Positions 1 to 10,154 of a stretch of DNA of 64,000 bases are shown here, one piece after another. Positions within the stretch are counted from its first letter, which is position 1, and every line of letters starts with the position of its first letter. Under the pieces are notes generated by a model. The model saw nothing but the letters and a program-made list of their open reading frames with translations, had not been told where the DNA came from and did no database searches. The position numbers and the translations under genes are program-made. Origin of the DNA: Ligustrum vulgare (lineage: Eukaryota; Streptophyta; Magnoliopsida; Lamiales; Oleaceae); the NCBI GenBank assembly GCA_963555705.1, contig OY743174.1, positions 25,361,608-25,425,607 on the forward strand, written 5' to 3'.

Positions 1-197
1 CGGTGGAGTTAGACAAGCTAAATTCCGGGTTGTACAGTATTGGGCTCCATCATCCAGCATCTGGGCTTCCTTATATTTGCCCCACAGCTGAATATGCAGA
101 TCAAAATTGGTTGAAAAATCGGTCCAGCAGGTTTGTTAATTTTGGGCTGAAACTGGATTAATCTTTGGGCTTCTACTGGGCTATCCAAAATGTATCA

Positions 198-1209
198 ACA
201 GTGGCGTTCTGTTTGTATTTTCATTTTCGAAAATATTTTATATTTTCTGTTTTTATTTTTGTTTTTAAATTTGCTGAAAACGCATTTGGTTTGTCATTTC
301 TGAAAAACTGTTTTTGAAAATGAAAAGATGGAAAGCACGTTCTGTTTGAAATTTTGCAGAATACTACTTAAACTATTTTTAATTAATTTGCTTGCTGAAT
401 ACTACTTGCTCAAACTCAAATTTCCTTTCACAATACATTGGAAACATAATTACCCGCAACACACTAATGTGAGCACTAAGAGTCTATATTAACAACAAGA
501 ATTCCTACTTAATTTTTTTTTTTTTTTGGTAATGTTGATATTGAATTCAATAAAACTTTATTTTTGGATAATTCTCAAAAATATATATATTTATGCTTAA
601 TTCCAAGTTAGGACAATTCTCAAAAAAAAAAAAAATCAACTTTATTTTAAGCTTAGTTCCAAGCCAGGATGATTCAAAAAAAAAAAAAAAAAAAATATTC
701 AACTTTATTTTAAGTTTAGTTCAAAGTCAGGATAATTCTTTAAAAAAAAAGAAACATTTATTTAAGCTTAGTTCCAAGTTAGGATAATTTTCAAAAAAAA
801 AAAAAAAAATTCAACTTTATTTTAAGCTTAGTTCAAAGCCAGGATAATTCTTTAAAAAAAAAAAAAAATTATTTATGCTTAGTTCCAAGATAGGATAATT
901 CTAATAAAAAAAAAAAAAAAAAAAAAAAAATCAACTCTATTTTAAACTTAGTTTCAAGTCAGGATAATTCTTAAATAAAATAAAATAAAATAAAAATCCC
1001 AAAATGCGTTTTCAACGTTTTGAACATTTTTTTATTGAAATACACACAAAACGCCCAAAACGAGGTTTTGGACATTTTGCATTTTGTGTACAATTTTTTT
1101 TTTTTTTTTTCAAAATGCGTTTTCGAAAATGGTAAAGAGAACGCGTTTTTAGTGTTTTCGAAAATAAAAACAAAAAACGACCTCAAAACAATAAAGAGAA
1201 CGTGGCCTA
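198..1209. mobile_element. MITE-like non-autonomous DNA element
   Basis: The left edge (GTGGCGTTCTGTTTGTATTTT) and the reverse complement of the right edge (GGCCACGTTCTCTTTATTGTT) look like imperfect terminal inverted repeats, and both are followed by TTTTATTTTCGAAAA-type sequence. The right edge abuts the MYB-like C-terminal coding piece, as expected if the element inserted there. No transposase is present. Edges and class are uncertain; I saw no convincing target duplication. Confidence 0.35.
545..985. repeat. A-rich minisatellite, about 7-8 units of 60-65 bp
   Basis: Each unit reads roughly TTTATTTTAAGCTTAGTTCC, AAG(C/T)(C/T)AGGATAATTCT, then a run of 9-30 A. The units differ mainly in A-run length. 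The short lysine-rich ORF at 593-787 comes from the A runs and is not a gene. Confidence 0.85.
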
Positions 1210-1640
1210 ATTCTCCCATTTTGAAGCTATCTCCTTGCCAATGATTTTTAATCCCCACAATGTCCTCAAGTTTGATGCTCTCAGTACTATTATTGAAATG
1301 GCTGCTGCATGTTGCTCGCTTTTGTGTCAAAAGTAAAGTCATACACAGCATTACCAGTCTCAGTCCCTTTACCTTCTAATGCATTGACAACAGAAAGGTC
1401 ATTTTCTATTTCCATAACATAATAATAAGGTTCCACGGATGCATAGTCCTGCCCAAAAAACAGACAACTGTACCATTTATGAGGTCAAATTTGTAGTCCA
1501 CTGGAGGAAAAGGGTTGAACTGGCTGTTCATAACCATGGCTTCCATGGAAGATGACGAATCCATGTACATTGTTGTAATATCATATTCGTCAGTGACCGA
1601 TCCAGCCTAATAATCCATGTATAGCGTTGGCTTTGACTTT
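1210..1640 (-). pseudogene. R2R3-MYB C-terminal region (MYB46/MYB83-like), broken
   Basis: Read on the minus strand, this interval gives pieces resembling the C-terminal activation region of the secondary-wall regulators MYB46/MYB83: LYMD, then MYMDSSSSMEAMVMN, later KLEDIVGIKNHWQGD and KMGEL. In that family a conserved (W)DLE block should follow, but the reading is cut exactly where the MITE-like element begins. There is at least one in-frame stop and two frame changes. The matching DNA-binding exon lies at 10353-10512 on the same strand, beyond the pararetrovirus, so I infer these are two parts of one disrupted gene. Family assignment is from memory of conserved blocks, not a search. Confidence 0.55.
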
Positions 1641-1691
1641 GATCGAAATAGCGAGATTTTTTTGTATTATTTAATTAAATAATATTAAAAA

Positions 1692-1799
1692 TTAATGAAC
1701 GTCTAATAATTCATGTGGTCTACTAGAAGCAATTGCAGGATCACTAGAACTAGAACCACTAGGTTGAAACTTTCGTTTTGGTTGAAAAAAACGTTCCAT
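1692..1799 (-). pseudogene. Possible start of an MYM/TTF-type (hAT-related) transposase
   Basis: A 35-codon minus-strand ORF begins MERFFQPKRK and continues into a serine-rich stretch. Plant hAT-derived proteins with TTF/MYM-type zinc fingers often begin this way. Nothing of the zinc finger or the catalytic core follows, so at most a first exon or remnant survives. It lies between the MYB C-terminal piece and the pararetrovirus. Confidence 0.3.
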
Positions 1800-2689
1800 A
1801 ATCTATAAATCAATAATTACGATTCACTAATCATATCAAATATTCATCAAATTTCAATAAATAGACACAATTCAAAAATCAAATATTCACCGAATCTCAA
1901 CAATAAATTTTCAAATAACACTTCAGAACATAGATACTTAGATCTTAGAATCTGAAATCAGGGAAAGGAAATAACACTTTAAACTTTTCAAATAACACAT
2001 CAAAACAATAGTAAAGTGAAGGGAAGCCAAACATTACCTTATTATTAACAATTTATGAATTTATTTTTAGGAATAGAAAATATTGACGCTTGCAGTGCAA
2101 ATTGCAACAACAAAGTTACTGTAAATAAAGGCAAGAATATTAATAGGCATAGCTTAATTAAAGATTGTTAATTTGTTAGTTATAATTTACATAAGTTAAA
2201 AAAAATAATAATAATAATACCACCGACCAAAACTCACCTCTCAGTCTCTGGCTATGCACGACACTTCGGAGAGGACTCGGACTCGGAGTGTCTGACGACG
2301 GCGGCAGAGTGGCGTGCGCGATGCCGGTGCGAGCTGCGACGGTGCACCAGTGTGGGTTGCGACCATGCAGCAGTGGTGCCAGAAGAGAAGAGATAGAGGC
2401 TTCAAAACGGGTATGTCATCAGATGATTATGATGTGATGATTCTAATTTAGGGGTTTGTTTGGGTTGGGTAATAAAATTATTTGGGTTTGGGTTTAATGG
2501 CTGTGATGATGTTATGAAGAAGAAAGGGAAAAAAAAAAATTCAAATTTCAAATTTGATTGTCAGCCAGTTAGCGCGGTCGCGCTAGCTCGCCGGTAGTTA
2601 CACCCGTCACTGGTATTCGTGCAGGGGAAATAGTCCTAGCATTACGGCACCCGTAGACTCTGATATCGAGTCACTGTTATTTTGGGAGG
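1800..2689. other. Gene-free stretch with a GC-rich island
   Basis: AT-rich DNA interrupted by a GC-rich island near 2225-2400 and a second island with GCGCGGTCGCGC near 2572-2585. I found no coding sequence. The islands resemble the 5' untranslated part of a gene or transposon, but nothing supports that directly. The left edge of the pararetrovirus is placed near 2690 only because virus-like AT-rich sequence starts there. Confidence 0.4.
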
Positions 2690-2883
2690 ATGTCGAATTA
2701 TTTTTCAACGAAAAAGTCTAAATGTACAGAAAAGTCATACAGATTGACATACAGACTATAAAAAATTATCAAAATATCCCTTTTATAGATTCTAACATAC
2801 AAAGTCTTCAAGATTATACATTTCAAAGTATACAAAATTCCAAAATATTTTGCGATTTTTATTAAAAAAAACTCCTCAACAAA

Positions 2884-2898
2884 TGGTATCAAAGCCAT
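2884..2898 (+). other. Pararetroviral minus-strand primer binding site (tRNA-Met type)
   Basis: TGGTATCAAAGCCAT differs by one base (G to A at 2892) from the TGGTATCAGAGCCAT-type site complementary to plant initiator tRNA-Met. It sits immediately before the ATG at 2899. In the linear copy it lies far from the promoter at 8694. Confidence 0.8.
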
Positions 2899-3192
2899 AT
2901 GGCAGATCTTAAGGACAAATATTACTTGACAAAAAATGAAAACAAATATATAATTCATACAACAAAATTTATAATTACAAGAAGATTGATATTACCTCCT
3001 AATTATAAAATAGAAATCTTAAGAGTTTTAAAAGATTTAGACGAAAACATAAAGATGCAAATATATGATCTAATAAATTTCGATATTATAAAAGAAGAAT
3101 TTATAATAGGAGAAATATTAGATTTACTAAATTATAATATAGCAGAAGAATTATATAAAGAAGAAATAAATTGGATATATGAATTTTCATAG
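2899..3192 (+). CDS. Pararetroviral small ORF, 97 aa, unknown function
   Basis: Intact ORF beginning one base after the primer binding site. The product is rich in Lys, Ile, Asn and Glu with no motif I recognise. It overlaps the next ORF by 14 nt, as is usual in polycistronic caulimovirid transcripts. By position it could match the small first ORFs of badna-, tungro- or soymoviruses, but sequence does not prove this. Confidence 0.6.
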   Translation: MADLKDKYYLTKNENKYIIHTTKFIITRRLILPPNYKIEILRVLKDLDENIKMQIYDLINFDIIKEEFIIGEILDLLNYNIAEELYKEEINWIYEFS

Positions 3193-3604
3193 GGCAGATT
3201 CTATATTAGAAAAATATTTAGATATAAAAACAAATGAAAAATCAGACATAATCTGTAACCAAAGAATAAACTTATACGAAATGATTAATGAAGAAAGAAA
3301 AATAAAAAGAGAAGAAATCCTAAAATTAAAATCTATAGAAAAGAAAAGAGAATACTTTAATACAATACTAAAACAAATACCTAAAATACAAGAAATTCTA
3401 AATAACAAAGAAAATATTTATTCAGAATTATATGATAAAACCAAAAATCAAAACACACTAAGAAAATATTGGAGAATTCAAAGACGAAAAGGAATGTTAG
3501 AATCAGATAGAAAATTTTGCGAATATATGATAACAACATGCAAAAATGATAAATACCAATCAGAACTCATATTTGAAATGGAAAGTATTGAAGGAAGATT
3601 TTAA
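3179..3604 (+). CDS. Pararetroviral ORF, 141 aa, predicted mostly helical
   Basis: Intact ORF overlapping its upstream neighbour and ending just before the ATG at 3606. It is charged and likely helical, rich in Glu/Lys/Arg, with no recognised domain. Its place between the primer site and the coat protein suggests a virion-associated or nucleic-acid-binding role as in other genera; this is inference only. Confidence 0.55.
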   Translation: MNFHRADSILEKYLDIKTNEKSDIICNQRINLYEMINEERKIKREEILKLKSIEKKREYFNTILKQIPKIQEILNNKENIYSELYDKTKNQNTLRKYWRIQRRKGMLESDRKFCEYMITTCKNDKYQSELIFEMESIEGRF

Positions 3605-3605
3605 T

Positions 3606-3788
3606 ATGGATAGACATTTTGAAGACTTAAAAACATTAATAAAATCATTAATCAGTGATATTAACGAAGTTAAAAATGAACTAACAGAAGCAAGAAATGA
3701 TATAAATATATTAAAACTTGAAATCAGAGAGTTAAAAGAAAATAATAAAAGCAAAGATAAGAAAATAGACAAAAACCTTATAGAATAA
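3606..3788 (+). CDS. Pararetroviral coiled-coil ORF, 60 aa
   Basis: The product starts MDRHFEDLKTL and continues with clear heptads (ISDINEVKNELTEARNDINI) and a lysine-rich tail. Virion-associated proteins of caulimovirids are short coiled-coil proteins with basic tails (known), so that role is plausible. The open frame extends 20 codons upstream to 3546, but the ATG at 3606 sits right after the preceding stop and fits a reinitiation arrangement better. Confidence 0.55.
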   Translation: MDRHFEDLKTLIKSLISDINEVKNELTEARNDINILKLEIRELKENNKSKDKKIDKNLIE

Positions 3789-3820
3789 GAAATGGTAAGG
3801 ATGGGAAAGAAACACATTGA

Positions 3821-4990
3821 ACAAGAAAAAATTGTGATAGAAACAGGAAGCATGGATTAAGACAACCACCAAAAGGAAATAGATATAGTGATAGATTTAT
3901 ACCAAATGATGATTATAATAAACCCATAAATCATGGAGGAACAAAATTAAATTTAGATTGTAAGATAGATATTAAGAAAGCCTTATTAGCTTGGGCAGAA
4001 TCAATGATATTATTCTTTTTATATAACAAAGATGATACATGGAAAAGTACTGAAAGAAGAATAGATTACCTAGTTGCATCTTTTGAAGGAGATGTTTATA
4101 ACTGGTGGGAAGGAATTAATAATGATACTAAAGCATTAATAAGAAGAAACGTTCAAACTGAAATAATAAAATCAGATAAAGAAGGTATAGAAAGATTAGT
4201 AGGATATATAGGAGATGAATTCCTAGGAGAAATTTGGATAAATAATGTTGAAAGAGAATCAATAAGAGAAAAAGATGATGCAAGAGTCAAACTAATAAAC
4301 CTAACAATCTGTGATATGTGCAAAATCAAAGAATACACTTGTGAATTTAAAAAATACTACTATACCCAATTTTACAGTAATGAAAATCAAGAAATATACC
4401 AAGACATGTACTATAATAAATTACCAGGCACGTGGAAAATATATTTTAAGATAAAATTTGAAAAATATTACAGAGATAATGATGGAATACCAAGAACATT
4501 AGGGTCAAGAATAAAATTCTTATTTGAAAGATTAGCATATATATGTCAACAAAGACAATTATTGAAAAAATCAGGAAAGTTAACCAAAATATGCTATGAA
4601 GATATGGAAAAACCTACACAATGGGGATGTTATAATGAAAGAAAAAATATTAAGAGAAAATTTAAAAATAGGAAATTCAAAAAATTTAAAAATTTTAAGA
4701 AAAAATATATAAAACCTAAAAGAAGATATTATAACAGAAAATATAGCTCAAATCAAAAATAGAGAAATAAACCATATAAAACAGATAAAAGTAAATGCAA
4801 ATGTTGGAATTGCGGAGAAATGGGACATATAAGCTCAGATTGTACCAAGAAAAAGGTTAGAATATTACAAAAAGATTACTTAGAAATAGAAGATGAACTA
4901 AGTGAAATATCTGATATTGATGAATATTACAATCAAGAAGTTTATATAAGCGAAACAGATTCAGAAAGTAATGGATCAGAATCAGAATAA
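3821..4990 (+). pseudogene. Pararetroviral coat protein with CCHC zinc knuckle, interrupted
   Basis: A single frame runs from 3821 to the TAA at 4988-4990 with one in-frame TAG (4760-4762). The core contains the EGDVYNWWEG block typical of caulimovirid coat proteins, followed by a strongly basic Lys/Arg stretch (about 4640-4750). A CX2CX4HX4C knuckle, CWNCGEMGHISSDC, lies near 4804-4845, and an acidic tail follows. There is no ATG near the left edge in this frame; an upstream ATG (3792) lies in another frame, so a frameshift near 3850 is likely. The end overlaps the movement-protein start at 4971 by 20 nt. The product would encapsidate the genome; this copy cannot without readthrough. Confidence 0.8.
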
Positions 4991-5723
4991 AGAGATAAAA
5001 GAAATAGAAGATAATAATATTAATAAACAAGAATATGAAGGAATAGAAGGTTATGGATTAAAAACAACATTTGATAACAATAAGTATAAGAAAATACAAA
5101 ACTTATCATTAGATTTAAAACTTGGCAAATGGGAAATTTTTGATAGAATATGGAAAAGAGAAAAAATAGCAATAAATGAATACCATAAAATAGAAAAAGT
5201 AATAGATGTTAGAACAACTCATGGAACGCATAAATTTAATCTATCAACAAAAAATATAGTCATGGAATTATTAACAAAAATTAATAAAAAACAAAGTGAA
5301 AAAATTCAATATGATTATTTGGCAGGAATACAAATAATGTTCAAATCTTTATTTAGAGAAGGGATAGATTCACCACTAACAGTAAGTTTACATGATGGAA
5401 GAATACTAAATTTAAACGATAGTCATTTAGGAATGGTAGAAGGAAATCTCGTTTATAAAAAGTTAGTATTTACTTGTTATCCAAAATACTGTGTATCATT
5501 AACAGATAAAAACTTTAATGAAGTTTTATGATTACATTTCAAATTACATAGAAATGATATAATGGAACCAGGAGATAAAATCATGACTATTAAATATAGA
5601 GTCTTATATACATTTACTAATTCAAACTATTGAAACATTTATTCTAAAAAACCATTTATAGAAGTTCATAAAGAATGTAAAGATTTTAGTAAAATCATAA
5701 GACCAGAAAAACAATTAACTTTA
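4971..5723 (+). pseudogene. Pararetroviral movement protein (30K superfamily), interrupted
   Basis: Opens at ATG 4971 inside the end of the coat-protein frame. The region around residues 110-150 (LAGIQIMFKSLFREG, SPLTVSLHDGRI) matches the conserved core of caulimovirid 30K-type movement proteins, which enlarge plasmodesmata. In-frame TGA codons at 5529-5531 and 5631-5633 interrupt the C-terminal part. The same frame continues into the first protease-like domain, so the two may have been one polyprotein. Both stops could come from TGG by one G-to-A change, though the original codons are unknown. Confidence 0.72.
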
Positions 5724-6302
5724 ATGCCAGAAAACTATGAACTTAATATAACAAAAAATAAACCTGAAATTATAGAATTAATAGAAGAAGATTATCCTAA
5801 TAATAAATTTACATTTGAAAATGAAAGAATAATTAGAAGATCACGAAGCCTTGTTCTACCCAATAGGAGATATTTAGGAGAAACTAGTAATACAAAAGAA
5901 ATAAAACTTCATAGAAATGCTGGAAATATGAAAATAGAAGGAGAATATTTTAATGAAAAAGAAAATATAAAAGGACCAAATATACTAATAGATACAGGAG
6001 CTAGTGAGTGTCACATAGCTGCAAATAAAAATAAAGGTTTAATAGCCCATAAAACTAAACCATATAAAAACATTAATTTTGATGGACAAGAACATATTAG
6101 TGAATTTGAAGTTAAAGTATTAATAAAAACTGGAGGAATTAGCCTTTTAGTACCATGTTATATAGATAACAGTATGGATATAAGACCTCATATATTATTA
6201 GGAATGTATTTCCTAAATGGATTAGAAGATTATAGTATAAAAAGAGAAGGATTGTATATAACTCAAGATGGAAAAACAATACTATGTAAAAAAATGGGAT
6301 AA
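5724..6302 (+). pseudogene. First pararetroviral aspartic-protease-like domain (DTG)
   Basis: This open stretch is in the movement-protein frame. It contains ILIDTGASECHI, with the catalytic-type Asp-Thr-Gly at 5991-5999, and downstream HILLGMYFLNGL, the retropepsin Leu-Leu-Gly element. Retropepsins process the polyprotein (known). It ends at TAA 6300-6302, only 80 nt before a second, different DTG domain. The ATG at 5724 is internal to a longer frame and not a strong start. Either domain could be the working protease; two in tandem is unusual. Confidence 0.65.
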
Positions 6303-6308
6303 ATAATC

Positions 6309-6650
6309 AGATAAGTTTTTCATTAGCTGTTTACACACAAATTACTATTGTTGAAACAAATATAACAACTTGTGCATTAATTGATACAGGAAGTGATATA
6401 TCAATATTTAAAATTTCTTAATAAAATCATGGAATAATACAAATAAAATAAAAATAACTGGAATAACAAGAGAAACTACTCAAATAATACAGAGTGCTGA
6501 TAAAATTGATATAATACTTGGAAGTAAACAAGTCATAATAAATAAAGTTTATAATTATAATAACCTAGAATGTGATATATTACTAGGAAATGACTTCATA
6601 CAACAATTTCAATATTATAAACAAAATAATTATATGATAATGTTACAAAT
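6309..6650 (+). pseudogene. Second pararetroviral aspartic protease domain (DTG), frameshifted
   Basis: ALIDTGSDISIF carries DTG at 6383-6391. The frame stops near 6420 and continues one frame over to CDILLGNDFIQQF (about 6573-6610), the second hallmark of retropepsins. It sits directly upstream of reverse transcriptase, the normal place for the caulimovirid protease. The frameshift near 6415-6425 makes it non-functional. It is not a copy of the first domain at nucleotide level as far as I can see by eye. Confidence 0.65.
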
Positions 6651-8165
6651 ACCTTGTGCACATTTGCTAAAAATACTAAGAGAATTTAAACCTTACAGAG
6701 TTCAGCCAGCCCAACATGGTGATAAATGGGAAAAACACCAATCATACAAAATAAAAAAAAAAAAGATAATTATACATAAAAAGGTTTTAAAAACGGAAAT
6801 AGAAGTTAGTATGGAAAGAATTATTGAACAATTAGAAAAAAAAATTATGGAGAAAATTCATTATCATTTTGGAAGCCATATCATCCTAGAGTTAAAATAG
6901 AATTAACAGAAAATGTTATCATAAGAGTCGGACCTATGATGTATACTTTACCAGATACACAAGAATTCAAAACCCAAATTAAAGAATTACTTGATCAAAA
7001 GTAATCAGATCTAGTAATGGACCTCATAGTAGTCCAGCCTTTATGGTTATGAAACATTCTGAACAGGTTAGAGGAAAAGCAAGAATGGTAATAAATTATA
7101 AAGAATTAAATAAATATACCAAATTTGATGGATACTTTTTACCAAATAAAGAAGTACTAATAAACCTTGTTAAAGGAAAACAATATTACTCCAAATTTGA
7201 TTGAAAATCAGGATTTTACCAAGTCAATATGGAAGAAGATAGCATACAATATACAGCATTCAATACACCTCAAGGTAAGTACGAATGGATGGTTATGCCT
7301 TTTGGATTGAAAAATGTACCACAAATATACCAACGAAAAATGGATAACATATTTAGGAAATTTAATGAATTTTTAATTGTTTATATTGATGATATATTAA
7401 TAGGTTCTAATGACAAAAAAGAACACAGAAATTATTTAATAAAATTTATAAATGAATGCAAGAAGGAAGGAATTGTTCTTTCAAAAAACAAAGCTATAAT
7501 AGAAAAACAAGAAATTGATTTTATTGGGCTATCAATAGATAAAAAAGGAATAAAACTACAACCCCACGTATCTAAAAAAATAATAAATTTTCCAAATAAA
7601 TTAAAATCAAAAGAACAAATACAAAAAAATTTGGGATGTTTAAATTATGCAGAAGGTTTTATTGAAAATCTTTCAAAAAAGAGACATAAAATCCAAATTT
7701 TACTTAGAAAAATAAATACTAAAGGATGGAGTGATGAACATACAGAAATTGTTAAATCATTTAAAGAAGAATGCAAATATTTACCAAAACTAAGATTACC
7801 AGATGAAAAAGATAATATGATTGTAAATACTGATGCCTCAGATAAATATTGGGCAGCAATATTAAAAACAGATTTAAATGAAATTTGCAGATATTCTAAT
7901 GGAACATTCAACCAAGCATAAATAAATTATATTACTCATGAAAAAGAATTACTAACAATTATCAGAGGAATAAAAAAGTTTTCATTATTCCTATTATAAA
8001 AAAAATTCATTGTTGAAACTGATAACTCTCAAGTTGCAGGATTAATCAGAAATAAATTACCACCAGAACTATAGGAGATTACACAGATGGCAAGCTTATT
8101 TGGCATTTTACAATTTTGATATAATTCATATTAAGGGTATTAATAACTATCTTGCAGATTTTTTA
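6651..8165 (+). pseudogene. Pararetroviral reverse transcriptase and RNase H, interrupted
   Basis: Ordered RT blocks are readable: SSPAFMV and RMVINYKELN (about 7030-7110), the SKFD block with an in-frame TGA at 7202-7204 where the family has Trp, QVNMEEDS, YEWMVMPFGLKN, and the catalytic VYIDDIL at 7379-7399. RNase H follows with NTDAS (about 7825), HEKE (about 7938), ETDNSQ (about 8018) and a final YLADFL (about 8150), giving the acidic residues of the site. There are frameshifts near 6900, 7000 and 8070 and stops near 7919 and 7998. The enzyme would copy pregenomic RNA to DNA; this copy is dead. Confidence 0.85.
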
Positions 8166-8175
8166 AACAGTAATA

Positions 8176-8615
8176 TTGAATTTGCAGATGGATAATATCA
8201 AGAAATCATTGATAGACGCCAAGGAGCGAATCAAATTCTTATATGAAGAAGCTGAAGATATAAAGATGGGAATCGAACAACTTGGAGAAACTCTCCAAGA
8301 AAGTTTGAAGCAACTGAAGGAAATCTCAACTTTTCATTACAATTATACCAAAGAATTGACGACAATATAATTGAGATTGAATCTCAGTTTGAATCGTTAT
8401 TTACCAAACATGTTTTACCAACAATACAAACATGTACAATACAACCAAGTACATCATATGGAAGCAGTGGTGGACCACTGATCAAAAGAGATGAAAGTCC
8501 AAAGAAGGTTACTATAAATGAACCCAGTCTAAGGAAATTGACAATCAATACCAAAGATGAACATACAAGAGTTATAAAAATCCGTGCTGAGGAGGAAGAT
8601 GACTCTCCTTTGTAA
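8176..8615 (+). pseudogene. Pararetroviral coiled-coil ORF after RNase H, frameshifted
   Basis: The first 64 codons form a coiled coil (KERIKFLYEEAEDIKMGIEQ). After a one-base shift near 8340 the reading continues to TAA 8613-8615 through a Ser/Gly linker and an acidic end (AEEEDDSPL). Other genera carry a transactivator/inclusion-body gene or a small ORF at this site; I see no transactivator signature, so function is unknown. It ends about 80 nt before the TATA box. Confidence 0.5.
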
Positions 8616-8693
8616 TGAGATATAAAGTTTTCAATTATTTATGTAACGTATGCAATTATGTAAGAAGTAAATAATTGAGTCTCATGTAAATAT

Positions 8694-8701
8694 TATAAAT
8701 A
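8694..8701 (+). promoter_or_regulatory. TATA box of the pararetroviral pregenomic promoter
   Basis: TATAAATA followed by GAGG, in the non-coding gap after the last pol-side ORF. This is the layout of 35S-type caulimovirid promoters, which drive the more-than-full-length transcript. I did not identify upstream as-1-like elements with confidence. Confidence 0.65.
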
Positions 8702-8831
8702 GAGGTTTAAGGCTAGGATAACGCAGAGTTGAAAGGAGTTAGTCGATTGAGCACTCAGTCTGTGAGAAAGCCAAGAAACTTCTCCGTCTTTAAAATTCTC
8801 ATACCAATCTGTGTACCAAATTTCTCATATC

Positions 8832-8837
8832 AATAAA
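8832..8837 (+). terminator. Pararetroviral poly(A) signal
   Basis: AATAAA lies 138 nt after the TATA box. In caulimovirids the poly(A) signal sits just downstream of the transcription start, is bypassed on the first pass and used on the second, giving terminal redundancy. The spacing fits that model. Confidence 0.6.
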
Positions 8838-8839
8838 AT

Positions 8840-9146
8840 TTTAAAACGCTTCATAAAAAAATATGAGTTTCTAAATTTCTGTCTTCTGAATCCTATTTTC
8901 TAGAAGAAGATATATTATTAAGAAAACTCCCTAGACTTTGTCCAGAAATATTTTCCATTAAGTTGTTATACAATGAAGGCATGGAGTCAGGAATGACTAG
9001 TTACCCGTGAAGGTAAGAGGCCATTGAAGGGTGTGATAGCAGAAACCTGCAAGCCTGAAAGTCACTAACAAAAGAAGGAAGATACAAAGGTGCAAAGAAA
9101 CGGAAAAGAGGTTAGTATTCTTAATATATCTGTCTTATGGAATTAG
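8840..9146 (+). other. Pararetroviral leader region
   Basis: Non-coding sequence between the poly(A) signal and the next ORF, with several short ATG-initiated reading frames. Caulimovirid leaders are structured and contain short ORFs (known). I could not establish a folding by eye. The primer site is not here, unlike in most genera. Confidence 0.4.
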
Positions 9147-9533
9147 GTGGAAGAAGAATTTTTGGAAAAGAAAATTATCATAGGAGAACATAAGATTATT
9201 AAATTTAATTATCAAAACAGTCTATACAAAGATGAATATCATAACATAATCGAACATTTGTTCATGCATAAACAATTTACTAGACCTAAAAATAAAATAA
9301 AAAAGTTATACCATGTTTATATGCCATGTTTATTAACTATTTATCCCAAATTTAAAGAATTATTTGGAATAGAAATTACTAAGTCAATCATTTATTTTTG
9401 GCTTGATAGTGATAATACTGAAATAAATAATGAATTGTATTTAGAATATGTATTTAGCACTGACAATGATTATGATCCAGTGATAGATTATGATAGTGAT
9501 GGAAGAGATGAATCATTCTTTACCAGTTTTTGA
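9147..9533 (+). CDS. Pararetroviral leader-proximal ORF, 128 aa, unknown function
   Basis: Intact ORF with the same AT-rich, Lys/Ile/Asn-rich composition as the viral ORFs. The C-terminal third is acidic (DNDYDPVIDYDSDGRDES). It is the first substantial ORF after the promoter. I do not recognise a domain. Confidence 0.5.
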   Translation: MEEEFLEKKIIIGEHKIIKFNYQNSLYKDEYHNIIEHLFMHKQFTRPKNKIKKLYHVYMPCLLTIYPKFKELFGIEITKSIIYFWLDSDNTEINNELYLEYVFSTDNDYDPVIDYDSDGRDESFFTSF

Positions 9534-9899
9534 AAAATTTGATATCATGAATAAAAGAGATTATATTATGAAAAAAACTCAGATCTAAAAGAGGTACATA
9601 TAAAGTCGGATATAAAAATGAAATTAATAAAATAGGATATCAAGAACAACTTTATGCATCACAAGAAATACTTAAAAGTTTTAAAAATAATATGATGGAA
9701 AACTTTGCTAAAGGAACTATAAGATCTATAGTTGTACAAGATATTCAAAACATAATTGATAAATTAGAAAAAAAGGAAAAAATATAATATTTTAAAATAT
9801 AACATACCACTTGAACCAAGTATAGATATTATGACAGATATTGATATTATTAATTCTCTGACATTAATTGAATTTGAAAAATTACTTGAAACTTTATAA
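9534..9899 (+). pseudogene. Degraded pararetroviral ORF
   Basis: Two overlapping open stretches in different frames, 9581-9787 (begins RSKRGTYKVGYKNE) and about 9800-9899 (contains PLEPSIDIMTDIDI), look like one gene broken by a frameshift near 9785. Composition matches the neighbouring viral ORFs. No ATG at the left edge; no recognised domain. Confidence 0.4.
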
Positions 9900-9928
9900 A
9901 ACCAAACTACACAGTTTTATTCAGCAAA

Positions 9929-10060
9929 ATGTCAGGATATACTATTAAAGGATTAAACAAACTTTTAGAAAAAGTATTGGAAAAAATGAATAGAATTATA
10001 TCTCACTTAAGGAATATAGATGAATCATCTGAAGAATATTACACTCTTAGAAAATTATGA
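9929..10060 (+). CDS. Pararetroviral mini-ORF, 43 aa
   Basis: Intact, starts MSGYTIKGLNKLLEKVLEKM and is likely a single helix. It overlaps the next ORF (start 10020) by 41 nt in a different frame. Together with the two following ORFs it forms a tightly overlapped chain, which argues for real viral genes in spite of their length. Confidence 0.45.
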   Translation: MSGYTIKGLNKLLEKVLEKMNRIISHLRNIDESSEEYYTLRKL

Positions 10061-10154
10061 TCAACTTATGGTAGACTATTCTGATATTGTAGATCGAAAA
10101 ATGGATTTACACAAAACAATTCGAAATAATAACAAAGATAAATGTTTGGATTAA
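10020..10154 (+). CDS. Pararetroviral mini-ORF, 44 aa
   Basis: Intact ORF starting MNHLKNITLLENYDQLM. It overlaps the previous ORF by 41 nt and the next by 13 nt. Function unknown; predicted helical. Confidence 0.45.
   Translation: MNHLKNITLLENYDQLMVDYSDIVDRKMDLHKTIRNNNKDKCLD

Noticed and set aside
2884..2898. Reading the primer site as that of an LTR retrotransposon
   Set aside because: No LTR precedes it, and coat/movement protein genes follow; it belongs to the pararetrovirus.
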